Shown: piece after piece, positions 40,313 through 49,147 of the stretch
How the letters are laid out: the number at the start of each line of letters is the position of its first letter
How positions within the stretch are numbered: position 1 is the first letter of the stretch
NCBI RefSeq assembly: GCF_036311985.1
Contig: NZ_JAZDCJ010000017.1
Direction: 5' to 3' (one strand)
DNA from: JAZDCJ01 sp036311985
GTDB lineage: Bacteria > Actinomycetota > Actinomycetes > Actinomycetales > Micrococcaceae
DNA length: 64,000 nt
Notes under the pieces: model-generated
Database searches by the model: none
Seen by the model: the letters and a program-made list of their open reading frames with translations, nothing else
Told to the model about the DNA's origin: nothing
Position numbers and translations under genes: made by a program

Positions 40313-40514
40313 GCGCCTGCGTTTCTTCCCATTTCTCGAGCGCCGGGGCCAGGGAGCCCGGAAGACCCAACACTCCCTAAGGCAATTTCCGGCCGAGAAA
40401 GTTTCAAGATCGGAGCGCGTGTTTTTCTTCACGTTCCTAGAGCGCCGGGGCCGGCGAGTCTGGACGACTCGCCGGCCCCGGCGGCATTTCCGGCAGGAGA
40501 AGTGGGCAGGTCTT
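40311..40514. repeat. Two ~102-bp tandem repeats after ald
   Basis: GAGCGC starts each copy (40311 and 40413). The first 40 bases align without gaps at about 80% identity and end in GAGCGCCGGGGCC; GGCATTTCCGG-type sequence is shared further along. The second copy contains the strong hairpin listed separately. Confidence 0.6.
40444..40482. terminator. Strong hairpin between convergent ald and ABC permease genes
   Basis: GCCGGGGCCGGCGAGTC (40444-40460) and its exact complement (40466-40482) make a 17-bp stem with a 5-base loop. It is followed by GGCATTTCC with no long T-tract. The position between converging genes fits a two-way terminator. Confidence 0.6.
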
Positions 40515-40586
40515 GACGCGGTGCGGGCCGGCGGCGTTTCCGAAGCGGCGGGCACGGGGCGTGGGTCGCTGCGGCGCCGGCCGGAA

Positions 40587-41369
40587 TCAGTCCCAGCGGA
40601 ATGCGACGGCCGCGATGACGCCGCCCGCGATGACCGCGAGTCCCAGCGCCGCGAGGTGCTGCAGCTCGACGGCGGCACCCGCCCACGCCGCGGACAGCGC
40701 CTGCACGCCCGCCCCGAAGGGCAGCCACTCCCCGACGGCCGCGACGCCCTCCGGCAAGGTGTGGCTCCCGCCGAACAGCCCGCCCAGCGCGCCGAGGGCG
40801 AGGAACAGCACCAGGCCGATCGCGACCGCGGAGTTCGGGGTCGGGGCGAGCGCCGCGACGATCATCCCCACGGCGTAGAGCGCGGCCATGGACAGGGCCA
40901 CGACCCCGAGCGCTGCGAGGGGGCGGACCGGCGGGTTCGCGCCGAGGGCCAGCAGCGCCACGCCGAACGCGAGGGCCATGCCGAGGACGGCCTGCGCGAC
41001 GCTGACGACCGCCTGCGCCACGAGCACCATGGCCGGGGACGCCGGCGTGACGGACAAGCGCCGCAGGATCCCCGTCCTGCGGTAGTAGGCCAGAAAGCTC
41101 GGCATGTTGATGATGCCGATGCTGGCGATGACCAGGACGACGACGAGCGGCAGCACGAAGAGGTCCAGCGCGGTCAGCCCGTTCTCGAACACCACCTCGC
41201 CCGCCGATCCGGCGCTCATCACGAGGATGAGCAGCGGCAGGCCCAGCGGCACGATCAGCCCGGCCGTGTCGCGGGCCACCATCTTCGCCTCGCAGGCCAC
41301 CAGGACCGCCCACGACCGGGGCCCGGGGCGGTGGACGCGGTCCATCCGCGTCGCGGCTGCTTCACTCAT
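40587..41369 (-). CDS. ABC-2 type permease
   Basis: The 260-aa product has six hydrophobic segments, an N-terminal cytoplasmic stretch, and ABC-2 features (INMPSFLAYYRRTGILRRLS, then VTPASPAMVLVAQAVVSVAQ). It overlaps the ATPase gene (ATGA), with which it forms an exporter. Divergent two-component genes suggest induction by membrane or drug stress. The substrate is unknown. Confidence 0.85.
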   Translation of the reverse strand: MSEAAATRMDRVHRPGPRSWAVLVACEAKMVARDTAGLIVPLGLPLLILVMSAGSAGEVVFENGLTALDLFVLPLVVVLVIASIGIINMPSFLAYYRRTGILRRLSVTPASPAMVLVAQAVVSVAQAVLGMALAFGVALLALGANPPVRPLAALGVVALSMAALYAVGMIVAALAPTPNSAVAIGLVLFLALGALGGLFGGSHTLPEGVAAVGEWLPFGAGVQALSAAWAGAAVELQHLAALGLAVIAGGVIAAVAFRWD

Positions 41370-42103
41370 GTCATCTCCTCCAGTCCCCTTCCCGTCATCG
41401 ACAGGAAGGCGTCGTCCAGGTCCGCGGCGCCCGTGCGCCGGATGAGCCCGTCGGCCGTGTCCACGGCGAGGACGCGGCCGACGTCGAGGACGGCGATCCG
41501 TCCGCAGAGCCGCTGCACCTCGTCCATTGCGTGGCTGACCAGCAGGATCGTGGTGCCCTCGTCCCGCATGGCTTCCACCGCGGCCCAGACCTGGCGGCGG
41601 GCCCGCGGATCCAGGCCCGTGGTCAGCTCGTCGAGGATCACGACGCGCGGCCGGCCGGCGAGCGCGAGCGCGATGGACAGGCGCTGCTGCTGGCCGCCGG
41701 AGAGCTTCTCGAAGCGCACCGCCCCCTGCCCGGCGAGCCCCACGAGCTCCAGCAGCTCGCCGGCCGGACGCGGCGCGGCGTAGAAGCTCCGGTAGAGCCG
41801 TACGAGCTCGTCCACCGTCAGGGCGTGGTGCAGGTAGGCCTCTTGGAGCTGCACGCCGAGCAGCCCGCGCAGCCGGGCGCGGTCGCGGCGCGCGTCGAGC
41901 CCGAACACCGAGGCGCTGCCCCGGTCCGGGACGCGCAGGCCAGCGATCATCTCCACCGTGGTGGTCTTGCCCGAGCCGTTGGCACCGACGATCCCGAAGA
42001 CCTCTCCCGCCTCGACCCGCAGGCTCACGTCCTCCACCGCCGTGCGGCCGCGGTAGGCCTTTCCCAGGTGTTCGGCGAGGATCGCCGGCGTCGTCGTCTT
42101 CAT
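41366..42103 (-). CDS. ABC transporter ATP-binding protein (drug-type)
   Basis: This 245-aa protein has Walker A GANGSGKTT (near residue 40), the signature LSGGQQQRLSIALALAGRPR, Walker B VVILDELTTGLD and the H-loop SHAMDEV. The short C-terminal extension fits the DrrA/NatA drug-exporter group. It is the first gene of the ABC operon and lies divergent to the sensor kinase gene (112 bp apart). Confidence 0.9.
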   Translation of the reverse strand: MKTTTPAILAEHLGKAYRGRTAVEDVSLRVEAGEVFGIVGANGSGKTTTVEMIAGLRVPDRGSASVFGLDARRDRARLRGLLGVQLQEAYLHHALTVDELVRLYRSFYAAPRPAGELLELVGLAGQGAVRFEKLSGGQQQRLSIALALAGRPRVVILDELTTGLDPRARRQVWAAVEAMRDEGTTILLVSHAMDEVQRLCGRIAVLDVGRVLAVDTADGLIRRTGAADLDDAFLSMTGRGLEEMT

Positions 42104-42215
42104 GTCCCCGACGCTACGGGCCCGCCCCCGCCCCGCGCCCGTGCCGATCGTCGCCGCCTGCGGCCATGACTTCCGGCACCTGTCCCGGCCCCGGGGGCCA
42201 CCCTAGAGTGGTGCC

Positions 42216-43319
42216 ATGCGACGACTGGATACCGAGATGTGGGCCGGCATCGCGATGCTCGTGGTCTCCGTGGCCGTCGCGGGGCCCGTGCTGTTCGGCG
42301 TCGTCGACGCCACCCTGCCCCGCCCCTGGTGGATCGCGGCCCTCGTCCTGTTCTTCGCCGGGCTCATGACCGCGTTCGCGGGCACCCGGGCGGTGCTGCG
42401 GCACGCGGGGTTCGGCGCCGCCGTCGTCTGCTCCTGGATCGTCGTCGGCACGACGGCGGCCTCCGGGCTGCTGCCCGTCCTCCTCGTGGTCACCGCCGCC
42501 TCGAGCGTCTACCTCATGCCGCTCGCCGCGGGCGCCGGGATCGTGCTCGCGAACACGGCCTTCCTCGCGCTCGTCTACTGGCCCGTCGCCGGCTCCACGG
42601 CCGAGGCCGCCATCAGCGTGGGCTTCTACCTGCTCATCCAGTCCGCCTCGATGCTCAGCTCGGCGACGCTGCTGAAGGAACAGCGGATGCGGCGGGAGCT
42701 GACCGAGGCGCACGTGGAGCTGCGCGCCGCCTCCGTGCTGCTGGCCGAATCCGCCCGGACCACCGAGCGCCTGCGGATCTCGCGCGAGCTGCACGACCTG
42801 ATCGGGCATCAGCTCACGGTCCTCGCCCTCGAGCTCGAGACGGCAACTCACCTGGACGGGCCGCGGTCGCGGGAACACGTCGAACGCGCCAACGGCGTGG
42901 CCCGGGCCCTGCTGCGCGATGTCCGGGGAACCGTCGGCCAGCTCCGCGGCGAACCGCCGGACCTCGCCGCCGCGCTCCGCGAGGTCGTGCGCGAACTGCC
43001 CGGGCTCGAGGTCTCCCTCCACGTCGAGGACGGCATCGGCGCGGGCGAAGCCGAGGCGGGGGCCCTGGTCCGCGCCGTCCAGGAGATCGTCACCAACACC
43101 TTGCGGCACGCCGGCGCGACGACCCTGCGGATGAGCGTGGCCACCGGCCCCGACGGCGCGCTGGTGCTCAGCGCCCGGGACAACGGCCGCGGCGCCGTGG
43201 AACCCGTGCCCGGCAACGGCCTGAGCGGGCTCCGCGAGCGCTTCGAGTCCCTCGGCGGCGGGCTCGCCGTCGACGGCCGGGACGGTTTCAGCGTCACCGC
43301 GCGGGTCCCGGCGCCGTGA
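42216..43319 (+). CDS. Sensor histidine kinase, NarL/DesK type
   Basis: This 367-aa protein has about five N-terminal membrane helices (residues ~10-150), then the HisKA_3 dimerisation helix with phospho-acceptor His193 in ISRELHDLIGHQLTVLALEL, and an HATPase domain (VQEIVTNTLRHAGATTLRMS, then DNGRG and GNGLSGLRERFESLGG). It should sense a membrane-linked signal and phosphorylate the next gene product. ATG 42216 follows TAGAGT by 6 bases, a leaderless pattern. Confidence 0.9.
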   Translation: MRRLDTEMWAGIAMLVVSVAVAGPVLFGVVDATLPRPWWIAALVLFFAGLMTAFAGTRAVLRHAGFGAAVVCSWIVVGTTAASGLLPVLLVVTAASSVYLMPLAAGAGIVLANTAFLALVYWPVAGSTAEAAISVGFYLLIQSASMLSSATLLKEQRMRRELTEAHVELRAASVLLAESARTTERLRISRELHDLIGHQLTVLALELETATHLDGPRSREHVERANGVARALLRDVRGTVGQLRGEPPDLAAALREVVRELPGLEVSLHVEDGIGAGEAEAGALVRAVQEIVTNTLRHAGATTLRMSVATGPDGALVLSARDNGRGAVEPVPGNGLSGLRERFESLGGGLAVDGRDGFSVTARVPAP

Positions 43320-44038
43320 GCGGGCCGGACACCTCCGATCGCGGAACGGGCCCGGCCCGGCAGGGCGCCGTCGCGGCCGGTCCGGACGCCCGCGCGATCC
43401 GCGTCGTGGTGGTCGACGACCAGACCCTCGTCCGCCAGGGCATCCGGAACCTGCTGGAGATCGCGGGCTTCGACGTCGTCGGGGAGGCCGGGGACGGGGC
43501 GGAGGCGATCGCGGAGATCGAGCGCTCGGCGCCGGACGTCGTGCTCCTGGACCTGCGGATGCCGCGGTTCGACGGGATCTGGGCCCTGGGCGAACTGGCC
43601 GCGCGCGGCTCGGCGGTGCCGGTGCTCGTCCTGACGACGTTCGACGACGATTCCCTCCTCCTGCGCGCGCTCAAGGGCGGGGCGCGCGGATACCTGCTCA
43701 AGGACGTCACGCTCGATCAGCTCTCCCATGCGGTGCGCACCCTCGCCGCGGGCGGAACGCTCGTCGCCCCTTCCCTCACGGACCGCCTGCTGCGCGCCAT
43801 CCGCTCCGATGCCGCCGGCGCGGACGACTCCCTGCCCGCCGCCCAGGAGCTCACGTCGCGCGAGCTCGAGGTCCTCCGGCTTGTGGCCGAGGGCTGCAGC
43901 AACCGGGAGATCTCCGAGGGCCTGTTCCTCGCCGAGGGGACCGTGAAGAACCACGTCTCCGCGATCCTGCTCAAGCTCGGCGCCCGCGACCGGACCCAGG
44001 CCGTGCTCCGCGCGCTGCGGGAGGGCGTGCTGCCGTAG
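43316..44038 (+). CDS. NarL-family response regulator
   Basis: This 240-aa protein starts at a GTG overlapping the kinase stop. After ~28 variable residues comes the receiver domain (VVVVDDQTLVRQGIRNLLEI) with phospho-acceptor Asp79 in VVLLDLRMPRFDG, then a LuxR-type helix-turn-helix (LTSRELEVLRLVAEGCSNRE, then AEGTVKNHVSAILLKLGARD). The pair probably controls the divergent ABC exporter. Confidence 0.92.
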   Translation: MSGPDTSDRGTGPARQGAVAAGPDARAIRVVVVDDQTLVRQGIRNLLEIAGFDVVGEAGDGAEAIAEIERSAPDVVLLDLRMPRFDGIWALGELAARGSAVPVLVLTTFDDDSLLLRALKGGARGYLLKDVTLDQLSHAVRTLAAGGTLVAPSLTDRLLRAIRSDAAGADDSLPAAQELTSRELEVLRLVAEGCSNREISEGLFLAEGTVKNHVSAILLKLGARDRTQAVLRALREGVLP

Positions 44039-44072
44039 CCCGCCACCGGCCGCGCGACGGTAGGCTGATGCG

Positions 44073-44525
44073 GTGGATTGGCTTCGCGACGCCCCGTTCG
44101 GCTGGGCCTACCTCTTCCTCTTCGCGATCGCGATGGCCCGCGCCAACACGACGTACTGGATCGGGCGCGGCGTGGCCGCCGGCGTCCGGCACTCGCGGTT
44201 CGAGCACTTCCTCGAGGGCCCCATCTACCGGCGGGCCCAGCGCTTTATGGCCCGCTGGGGCGTCCTCGCCGTCCCGTTGTCCTTCCTCACGGTCGGGATC
44301 CAGACCGCCGTCAACGGCAGCGCCGGCGTCTCGAAGATGCCGCTGGCGCGCTACCTGCCCGCCGTCACGGCCGGCTGCCTGCTCTGGGCGCTCGTCTACT
44401 CGACGGTCGGGATGGCCGTGATCTACGCGTGGATCGCGCTCGGCTGGCAGTGGATCCTCGTTGCCGCCATCCTCGTGGCCGCCGGAACGCTCCTCTGGAT
44501 CCGCCACCGCCGCCGCGCCGACTGA
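44073..44525 (+). CDS. DedA/VTT-like membrane protein
   Basis: This 150-aa protein has three to four hydrophobic segments and the DedA-like block RAQRFMARWGVLAVPLSFLT, then VNGSAGVSKMPLARYLPAVT. It is shorter than classical DedA proteins (~200 aa). The start is GTG 44073, 6 bases after TAGGCT, a leaderless pattern. The last ~35 residues are a helix with a basic tail. The role is unknown; DedA relatives move lipids. Confidence 0.7.
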   Translation: MDWLRDAPFGWAYLFLFAIAMARANTTYWIGRGVAAGVRHSRFEHFLEGPIYRRAQRFMARWGVLAVPLSFLTVGIQTAVNGSAGVSKMPLARYLPAVTAGCLLWALVYSTVGMAVIYAWIALGWQWILVAAILVAAGTLLWIRHRRRAD

Positions 44526-44542
44526 CTCCCGTCTCGCGTTCA

Positions 44543-44632
44543 CCCAGTTCACGTCGACTGGGCGAATGCATGGGGTCTACCCCATGAAGTCGCACCGCGC
44601 CGGCTGTCTCGCCCACAAGACGTGAAGTGGGC
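44543..44632. repeat. Palindromic repeat family A, copy 3
   Basis: CCCAGTTCACGTC (44543-44555) and the right arm GACGTGAAGTGGGC near 44619-44632 flank an inner hairpin ATGGGGT-CT-ACCCCAT (about 44570-44585) and the shared CTGTCTCGCC block. It lies between convergent genes. Confidence 0.8.
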
Positions 44633-44715
44633 ACCGATGCGCGGGGATGGTTTTTTGGCTGAGGCCACGGGCTGACGACGGACGACGGCCCACGGTCCAT
44701 GCCTACGAACTCGGC

Positions 44716-46092
44716 CTACGGCACCGACTTGATCTTGTAGACCAGGGCGGCGGCGCTGAGCCCGATGACCGCCGCGATCACGAACAGTGCCGTGTACCCT
44801 CCGAGGAACTTCACCGACAGGAACGCGAGCACGGGTGCGACGACCTGCGGCAGCGCGGCGGCGATGTTGATGACGCCCATGTCCTTTCCGCGCGCCGCGG
44901 CGGACGGCAGCACCTGGGTGAGCAGGGCGAAGTCCACGGCCAGGTACGCGCCGAAGCCGATCCCCAGCACGGTGGCCCCGGCGATCGCGCCCGGCCACAC
45001 GGGGAAGAACGCCATGATCAGCGCCGCGCACGCGATGACGGCGGAGGACCCGGCGACGAACACGCGCCGCTTGCCCGCCTTGTCCGACCACCGCCCCGCG
45101 ACCACGGTGGTGGCGATGACCATGAACGCGTACAGCCCCGTGAGGATCAGCACGCCGCCGGCCGGGTCCGGGTGCTCGATGACGTCGGTCAGGAAGAACA
45201 GCAGGTACACGATGGTCAGCTGGTTGCCCACGAACATCAGGAAGCGGGTCAGCCACGCCCAGCCGAAGTCGGGGTAGCGGGCGGGGTTGATCCAGAAGGA
45301 GCGCAGGAACGCCCCGAACCGGAAGGGCTCCCGCAGCGCGCGCGGCAGCACGGGGTCGTCGGAGTGGAACAGGTACGGCACCACGGACAGGAGCAGCGCC
45401 CCGGCGCAGAGCCAGTAGCCGAACGCCACGTTCCCGAAGATCACGAACCCCACCACGGAGCCGCCGAGGATGCCCACCGTCTGCCCGAGCGCGGCGAGCC
45501 CGCCGACCTGGCCGCGCTGGTCCACGGGCACGCGGTCCGGGACGGCGGCGGTGATGGTCGAGTAGGCGGCGTTCGCGCCGGCCTGGACGAGGCACCAGCC
45601 GAGCAGGAGGAGGGCGATCGTCGTCGCGCCCGAGAGCAGCAGCAGCGCGGCGCTGCCGAGGATCGCCCCGCCCAGGATCCAGGGCGAGCGGCGGCCGAGC
45701 TTCGACGTCGTCCGGTCCGAGAGCGCCCCGGTGAGCGGGTTCATGACGAGGGACACGGCGGCCCCGCACCCCGTGACGAGGGAGAGGATCGCCTCCTTGT
45801 TCAGCTCGTCGATCGCCGTGGCCTGCAGGCCGATGAGGATGTTGATGGGCGCGAAGAACGCCACGTTGATCCCGACGTTGACCAGGACGACGCCGGTCAC
45901 CCACCGGGCGCGGACGCGTCGCCGGGGTTCGGCGAGGGCCTCGTGGACGACGGCGGTGCCGGGGCCCGCGGGCGTGCCGGCGCCTCCCGGGACCGCTCCC
46001 TCGGGGACGGTTCCCTCCGGCGCGCCGCCCGAGCCGCCCGGGCCGCCGGCCGGTCCGCCGCCCGGTCCCCCGGGCTCCCCGGTCCCGCTCAT
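44716..46092 (-). CDS. MFS transporter (glycoside/sugar-type)
   Basis: This 458-aa protein has twelve membrane helices after a ~50-residue Gly/Pro-rich N-terminal tail. Landmarks are LMNPLTGALSDRTTSKLGRR in the form VMNPLTGALSDRTTSKLGRR, SPWILGG, and a central loop with DDPVLPRALREPFRFGAFLR. The SDRT-RRSPW motif is typical of GPH/SLC45-like sugar permeases. The ATG overlaps the stop of a 33-aa ORF, which in turn overlaps the SGNH hydrolase, so three genes are coupled. Confidence 0.8.
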   Translation of the reverse strand: MSGTGEPGGPGGGPAGGPGGSGGAPEGTVPEGAVPGGAGTPAGPGTAVVHEALAEPRRRVRARWVTGVVLVNVGINVAFFAPINILIGLQATAIDELNKEAILSLVTGCGAAVSLVMNPLTGALSDRTTSKLGRRSPWILGGAILGSAALLLLSGATTIALLLLGWCLVQAGANAAYSTITAAVPDRVPVDQRGQVGGLAALGQTVGILGGSVVGFVIFGNVAFGYWLCAGALLLSVVPYLFHSDDPVLPRALREPFRFGAFLRSFWINPARYPDFGWAWLTRFLMFVGNQLTIVYLLFFLTDVIEHPDPAGGVLILTGLYAFMVIATTVVAGRWSDKAGKRRVFVAGSSAVIACAALIMAFFPVWPGAIAGATVLGIGFGAYLAVDFALLTQVLPSAAARGKDMGVINIAAALPQVVAPVLAFLSVKFLGGYTALFVIAAVIGLSAAALVYKIKSVP

Positions 46093-46190
46093 GAGAGGAA
46101 CGCCTGGAACGCCCCGGCGCCCACGCTCAGGACGAGGGCGGCCGCCATCAGCAGGACGAGGGGCTTGCGGAGTCTGCGCATCGTGTTCAT
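46089..46190 (-). CDS. 33-aa membrane peptide between SGNH hydrolase and MFS genes
   Basis: This short gene encodes a basic N-terminus (MNTMRRLRKP) and a single hydrophobic helix (LVLLMAAALVLSVGAGAFQA). Its ATG overlaps the SGNH hydrolase stop and its stop overlaps the MFS ATG, both as ATGA. Overlaps at both ends argue that it is translated. It could be a small regulator or subunit of the transporter. Confidence 0.6.
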   Translation of the reverse strand: MNTMRRLRKPLVLLMAAALVLSVGAGAFQAFLS

Positions 46191-47008
46191 GATGCGTTCA
46201 TCGTAAGCCGTTGACGCTTCCTGTGGAGTCTCTTGAGTCCGTCGGCGGGACGCACGGGATCGGGCCAGCGCGGCTGCAGCGCGTCGCCGAGCGTGATGCC
46301 GCGCAGCTTCCGCCCGAACATGGGCAGCACCCACTGCCGCATCCACTCGGCGTCGCGCACCACGGCGTCCCGCAGTCCCGGGCGCTCGCGCGGCCCGAAC
46401 GGCTCGAACACCAGCTGGTGGCGCACGCCGAGCAGGTTCAGCACCTGGATGGCCATGTAGCGGTGGCCGGCCCGGTTCATGTGCAGCTTGTCCGTGTCCC
46501 ACAGCCGCCGGTCCTGGTAGGCGTCCCACGTCCAGTAGTCCACGAGCTCCACGCCGTCGCCGGCGTGCTCGGCGGCGAGCTCGCGGACGCGCTGGTTGAA
46601 GATCCAGTTGCGGTGCTTCATCGGCTCCAGGATCGGGTGCACGGGGACGTCGAAGCCCGTGAAGAGCAGCACGCGGGCGCCGGAGGACGCGAGCCGCCGC
46701 ACGGCCGCCGTGTAGTTGTCCAGGAGGCGGCCCATGTCCTGGCGGACCTCCATGATGTCGTTCCCGCCGGCGTAGAAGGTGATGACGGAGGGCTCCATCG
46801 CGAGCGCGGGCTCCACCTGCTCCTGCACGATCCGGCCCAGGCGCCGGCTGCGCACGGCGAGGTTGGCGTAGCGCCAGGCGGGGTCGTCCTTGGAGAGCTG
46901 CTTGGCGACGCGGTCCGCCCAGCCGCGCACCCCGTTGGGCAGGCGCGGATCCCAGTCGCCCACGCCCTCGGTGAAGGAGTCGCCGATGGCGACGAACAGG
47001 CCGGACAT
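46187..47008 (-). CDS. SGNH/GDSL-family hydrolase
   Basis: This 273-aa protein starts FVAIGDSFTEGVGDWDPRLP with the nucleophile Ser in GDSFTEG, has the GxND block FYAGGNDIMEVRQDMG and the C-terminal DKLHMNRAGHRYMA with catalytic Asp and His. There is no signal peptide, so it acts in the cytosol, probably on an acyl ester or acetylated sugar. It is the first gene in the operon with the small peptide and the MFS transporter, suggesting linked substrate use. Confidence 0.9.
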   Translation of the reverse strand: MSGLFVAIGDSFTEGVGDWDPRLPNGVRGWADRVAKQLSKDDPAWRYANLAVRSRRLGRIVQEQVEPALAMEPSVITFYAGGNDIMEVRQDMGRLLDNYTAAVRRLASSGARVLLFTGFDVPVHPILEPMKHRNWIFNQRVRELAAEHAGDGVELVDYWTWDAYQDRRLWDTDKLHMNRAGHRYMAIQVLNLLGVRHQLVFEPFGPRERPGLRDAVVRDAEWMRQWVLPMFGRKLRGITLGDALQPRWPDPVRPADGLKRLHRKRQRLTMNAS

Positions 47009-47107
47009 GGCCCCACTGTGGCACCCGGCGCCGAGCGGCGGGCGACGGCCGGGCGAACGCGGCGTGAACGCGTGGTGCCGGCCCGCGCCCCGGCGTACGG
47101 TGGGGTC

Positions 47108-48124
47108 ATGGAGACACACGACGACGCCGGAGCGGGGCCCGTCATCGCCGTCGCCGGGGCCACGGGGCACGTCGGCGGGGAGGCCGCGCGGCTGCTCGCG
47201 GGGCTCGCATCGGGCGGGGCATCCGGCGCAGTGTCCGGCAAGGCGTCCGGCGCCGCGCCCGAAAGAGGGCACGACGCCGGGGCCGCAACCGGGCGCGCGC
47301 CCTTCCGCCTGCGGGTCCTCGCCCGGGATCCCGCGCGGACCGCCGCCGTGGCACGCAGGCTCGGCCCGGGCGTCGTACCCCTCACCGCCGCCTACGGCGA
47401 CCCGGACGCCGCGCGCGCCGCCCTCGAGGGGACCGACGTGCTGTTCATGGTCTCGGCCGCGGAATCGGCGCACCGGCTCGAGGAGCACGCGGCGTTCATC
47501 GGGGCCGCGGCCGACGCGGGCGTGCGGCACGTCGTCTACACGTCGTTCTTCGAGGCCTCGCCGACGGCCGTCTTCACCCTCGCGCGGGACCACTTCGCGA
47601 CCGAGGAGCTGCTGCGCGCCGCCGGCCCCGCCTGGACGTTCCTGCGCGACAACTTCTACCTCGACGTCTTCGCCCACTTCGCCGACGCCGACGGCGTGAT
47701 CCGCGGGCCCGCCGACGACGGCCGCGTCTCCGCCGTGGCGCGGCGCGACGTCGCCGCGTGCGCCGCCGTCGTCCTCGCCGGGGCCGCCGCGGACCTGGCC
47801 GTGGGGCGCGACTGCGCCCACGCGGGACGCCGCTACGAGCTCACCGGACCCGAGGCGCTCACCCTGGGAGAGGTCGCGGCCGCGCTCGCCGCCGCCACCG
47901 GGCGGCCCCACCGCTTCGAGCAGGAGACCGTCGCCGCCGCCTACGCCTCGAGGGAGCCCTACGGCGCCGAGCCCTGGCAGCTCGACGCCTGGGTCAGCAC
48001 CTATACGGCCATCGCCTCCGGCGAGCTGGCGCGCACCACGGGCGACGTCGAGGCCCTCACCGGCCGGCCCGCGACGAGCCTCGCGGCGCTGCTGCGCGAC
48101 GGCGGGGGCACACCGGTAGCGTGA
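47108..48124 (+). CDS. NmrA-like NAD(P)-binding protein
   Basis: The 338-aa product has the Rossmann motif VAGATGHVGGEAARLLAGLA, then LRVLARDPARTAAVARRLG, VVYTSFFEASPTAVFTLARD and ELTGPEALTLGEVAAALAAA, typical of NmrA/QOR2-type dehydrogenase-like proteins. A ~35-residue Gly/Ala insert after the first motif contains a copy of the dispersed GACGCCGGGGCC repeat, and a second copy lies at 47363. ATG 47108 follows TACGGT by 6 bases (leaderless pattern). The activity is unknown. Confidence 0.8.
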   Translation: METHDDAGAGPVIAVAGATGHVGGEAARLLAGLASGGASGAVSGKASGAAPERGHDAGAATGRAPFRLRVLARDPARTAAVARRLGPGVVPLTAAYGDPDAARAALEGTDVLFMVSAAESAHRLEEHAAFIGAAADAGVRHVVYTSFFEASPTAVFTLARDHFATEELLRAAGPAWTFLRDNFYLDVFAHFADADGVIRGPADDGRVSAVARRDVAACAAVVLAGAAADLAVGRDCAHAGRRYELTGPEALTLGEVAAALAAATGRPHRFEQETVAAAYASREPYGAEPWQLDAWVSTYTAIASGELARTTGDVEALTGRPATSLAALLRDGGGTPVA

Positions 48125-48975
48125 GCAGCGTGCACGAATCCGCCCCCGCCCCGCGGCCCGCCCCGCGCACCGCCTGGGCTCCCCGCCACCGCGGGCTCAA
48201 GCTCGCCCACCACCTCGTGCCGGCGTTCGTCGTGATCGCCGTGCTGCTGGGCCTCGGCGCCGCGTCCGTCGCCGCCGGCAAGCCGCTGCTCGCCGCACCG
48301 ATGGCGGCCCTGGCCTTCGGCGTGGGCCGGGCCGTGCTGCACGAGTTCCGCCGCGGCGAGGACTGGGCGGCGCCCACCGGGGCCGACGTCGAGACCTCCT
48401 CGGGGCCGCGCGCCGCCACATGGTTCCCCTCCTCCCCCGTCTCGCTGGCCGGCGGCGCGGTGACGGTCGGCGTCGCGGTCGTCACGGTCGTCGGGGCGAT
48501 CGCGACCGAGGCCAAGACCGTCCTGCTCGGCGACGGCGGAGCGCGCGTGCTCACGGCGACGGCCGCCGCGGGGCTGCTCGTCGTGGGGTTCCTCGTGCTC
48601 CGCGAGGGCCTGCGGATGCTGCGGCTCGCCGCGTCCGGGCAGGCGCCCGGGGTGTACCTCACGCGGAGCCGGATCGTGGTGGTGGACCGGCGCGGGCACC
48701 ACGAGGCCTATTGGAAGGACGTCGTGTCCGTCGTGGCGCGCGATCCCCGCGGGCGCAAACCGCTGGGCGACCGCGGGCCGGCGCTCATCGAGGTCCACAC
48801 GCGCGCCTCGGAGGCGGGTCGCAGGACGAGGCCCCTGATCGTGGACGTCCAGGAGCTCGACGCCGATCCCGGCCTGCTCCTGCGGACCCTCGGGCACTAC
48901 GCGGCCCACGCGGCGGACCGCCCGGAACTCGGCACGGAGAAGGCCCTGTCCCGCCTCGACTCCCCCACCCCCTGA
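48121..48975 (+). CDS. Membrane protein of unknown function, 284 aa
   Basis: Starts at GTG 48121 overlapping the previous stop (GTGA). It has four predicted helices in two pairs (AFVVIAVLLGLGAASVAAGK, VTVGVAVVTVVGAIATEAKT, AAAGLLVVGFLVLREGLRML), and a cytosolic C-terminal half with strands (GVYLTRSRIVVVDRRGHHEA, then ALIEVHTRASEAGRRTRPLI), like a PH-type or YcxB-type domain. The family name is not recognised. Confidence 0.6.
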   Translation: MSSVHESAPAPRPAPRTAWAPRHRGLKLAHHLVPAFVVIAVLLGLGAASVAAGKPLLAAPMAALAFGVGRAVLHEFRRGEDWAAPTGADVETSSGPRAATWFPSSPVSLAGGAVTVGVAVVTVVGAIATEAKTVLLGDGGARVLTATAAAGLLVVGFLVLREGLRMLRLAASGQAPGVYLTRSRIVVVDRRGHHEAYWKDVVSVVARDPRGRKPLGDRGPALIEVHTRASEAGRRTRPLIVDVQELDADPGLLLRTLGHYAAHAADRPELGTEKALSRLDSPTP

Positions 48976-48979
48976 TCCC

Positions 48980-49048
48980 GCGTCACGATCCACCCACGCG
49001 TCGTGACGAGTTCGGCGTCAGGACGATTCCCCGGATCGTGAGGCGGGG
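48980..49048. repeat. Palindromic repeat family B, copy 1
   Basis: GCGTCACGATCC at the left end and GGATCGTGAGGCGGGG at the right end, with the ACGATTCCCCGG core near 49023. The family has six copies in 12 kb. A GGAGGT/ACCTCC hairpin (49113-49133) follows before the nucleotidase gene. Confidence 0.75.
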
Positions 49049-49147
49049 TGTGGGCGGAGGCCGAGGGGCCACTTGGTGTTTACCCGCCGGTAAGGTGCGC
49101 CGCGTAGACAAGGGAGGTCATCACCTCACCTCCTTGGGAGCACAGCC

